From Adiantum capillus-veneris (lineage: Eukaryota > Streptophyta > Polypodiopsida > Polypodiales > Pteridaceae), in assembly GCA_014529385.2 (NCBI GenBank), contig CM043963.1:95060412-95124411 (forward strand): a DNA stretch of 64,000 nucleotides, in the 5' to 3' direction. The translations under genes were made by a program, and so were the position numbers. Below the pieces are notes generated by a model. The model made no database searches, was not told the DNA's origin, and saw only the letters and a list, made by a program, of their open reading frames with translations. This document shows positions 62,746 through 64,000 of this stretch, piece by piece (within the stretch, counting starts at the first letter, position 1; each line of letters begins with the position of its first letter).

Positions 62746-63984
62746 TTATCGTGTAGTAGGATTGTCGCACCTGTACCCCTTTTGTTCAAGGGAATATCCC
62801 ACAAGAATACATTTCTCTGCTTTAGGATCCAATTTCCTATGCAACTCATCTGGTACATGCACGTAAGCTATGCATCCAAACACTTTCAAGTGTGCCAAAT
62901 CAGGTTTTGTACCTGTAAACTTTTCCTCGGGTGTTACATCATGCACCGCAGCTGTAGGTGTCCTGCTCATAATGTACACAGCTGTATTTACAACTTCAGC
63001 CCAAAAATGATGAGGCATGTTCTTCTCATTCATCAATGCACGTTCAACCTCTGCAATGTGCCTGTTTCTCCTTTCTGTGACCCCATTCTGTTGTGGAGTA
63101 TATTTGCATGTAAACTGCCTGCGTATACCATGCATTCACAGAAAATCTGAAAAATCATTGGAGAAGTACTCTCCCCCTCCATCTGACCTCAATGTCTTGA
63201 TTTGCATATCTATCTCCTTCTCAATCATGACTTTGAAGTCATCAATGAAAGAGACATAATACCTGCAACCATGTATACTTGCAGTATCGGTTGGACCCCA
63301 AACATCTGTGTGCACCACCTCAAGTGGCTTTTTACATACATTGCGCTCATGTGGAAATGAGCCCTTTGACTGTTTTCCAAACTAGCTTGCAGCACACACT
63401 TTATGCATACCATCCACCTTGAATTTGGGCAAACCTTTTACAATCTGTTTTGATTGCATGCTGCGCAATCTCTACTCATTGACATGGCCAATGCATTTGT
63501 GCCAAATGTCAACATTAGCCACAACACCTGTGCCCTGTGCAAATAATGCAGCTTTTACCTCAGGCATGTCTACATTCATTGTAAACATTCTGCCCACACA
63601 TTTGCCCTCTGTGATCAGTTTACAGCCATTCTGGAAATCTTCTACATAACAACCATTTGGATTGAAGCGAACCTACAAACCCTGCTCAACCATTTGTCCA
63701 ACAAAAACAAGATTCTTTGTAATGTTTGGGACATGAAGTACATCTGCTAAGTACTTTGATTTCCCACTCTTCGTATTTAGAGGTATGTCCCCTACATGAG
63801 AAATGGGGTGAGCTGTGTCATATCCTTTTTGCACATAGCCTGACACATCTGGTTTGCGCATATCTCTAAACCACTCTCCACGAGACGTCATGTGATTAGA
63901 GGCACCTAAATCCACATACCAAACATCATCTTGGGTGGAATTCTTTGCAGTCATTGTATTCATTACATGCTGGATAACAAACAT
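62746..63984 (-). pseudogene. Copia protease and integrase
   Basis: From high to low coordinates: the protease region WYVDLGASNHMTS (63900 area; Leu in place of the usual Ser of DSG), a zinc-binding integrase N-terminus (CIGHVNE with a stop, then CAAS), then VVHTDVWGPTDTAS (first Asp), IKTLRSDGGGEYFSNDFSDF (second Asp) and TPQQNGVTERRNRHIAEVER (catalytic Glu). The C-terminal region is FGCIAYVHVPDELHRKLDPK. The stretch between FIDDF and KVMIEKE is shorter than usual, suggesting an internal deletion of some 20 codons. Stops near 63450, 63390 and 63136 break the frame. Gag is outside the window. Confidence 0.9.
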
Positions 63985-64000
63985 GCGCTCGTTTTTGCTG

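Larger units (their letters stand above)
60365..64000 (-). mobile_element. Ty1/copia retrotransposon (cut by window edge)
   Basis: On the minus strand, protease, integrase, reverse transcriptase and RNase H follow in Ty1/copia order, then a polypurine tract (60686-60700) and a 321-bp 3' LTR (60365-60685). Gag and the 5' LTR lie beyond position 64000. It is inserted in element R. Five bases TTGAA precede it, but the other copy of the duplication is outside the window. Confidence 0.93.

Overview
The window looks like repeat-rich nuclear DNA from a land plant. The evidence is a decayed alpha-expansin gene with its plant intron position, LTR retrotransposons (one with a tRNA-Asp type primer site), a Ty1/copia element, intron-containing genes with GT..AG borders, and long CT/CA/GA microsatellites. 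The flavour of the retroelements suggests a seed-free plant such as a fern, but that is only an inference. No intact ordinary host gene was found. Almost everything is mobile DNA or gene relics.

Layout. 1-7.3 kb: gene-poor DNA with compound microsatellites and a small terminal-inverted-repeat (TIR) element (136-1387) that carries a 692-bp palindrome. 7.3-9.9 kb: + strand 3' end of a Ty3/gypsy-like element (X') with integrase and LTR. 10.7-11.5 kb: alpha-expansin pseudogene. 11.6-31.8 kb: a three-level nest. A minus-strand relative of X' (X) has its LTR split by a minus-strand gag-only element (Y, 12553-30391, 2-kb LTRs). Y's gag frame is in turn split by a + strand gag/protease element (Z, 15892-27445, 1070-bp LTRs). 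Z has a long leader built of ~299-bp tandem units, each with a short palindrome.

31.96-39.82 kb: the most unusual part. It is a TIR-bounded segment with four spliced, partly decayed genes (A +, B -, C +, D -). Gene B reads as a histone H3 derivative (H3-like start and H3 fold) continuing, past one in-frame stop, into a Ulp1/C48-type cysteine protease and a charged tail. Genes A, C and D are unrecognised.

39.8-53.2 kb: a stretch with little recognisable content, then a decayed multi-exon gene (about 43448-53207) with a ParB-like GNHR motif and DNA-methyltransferase-like motifs. One of its introns holds a complete gag/protease LTR element (P, 43924-49857, perfect TTGTC duplication). 53.6-54.1 kb: gypsy integrase scrap. 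55.2-60.4 kb: an LTR and a 3.5-kb single reading frame broken almost only by TAG codons (R). 60365-64000: a minus-strand Ty1/copia element (321-bp 3' LTR, RNase H, RT, integrase, protease) that runs off the right edge.

How the parts relate: Y, Z, P and R have no visible reverse transcriptase or integrase, so they would need pol supplied by other elements. Nesting gives a relative order of insertion: X, then Y, then Z; the methyltransferase-like gene, then P; R, then copia.
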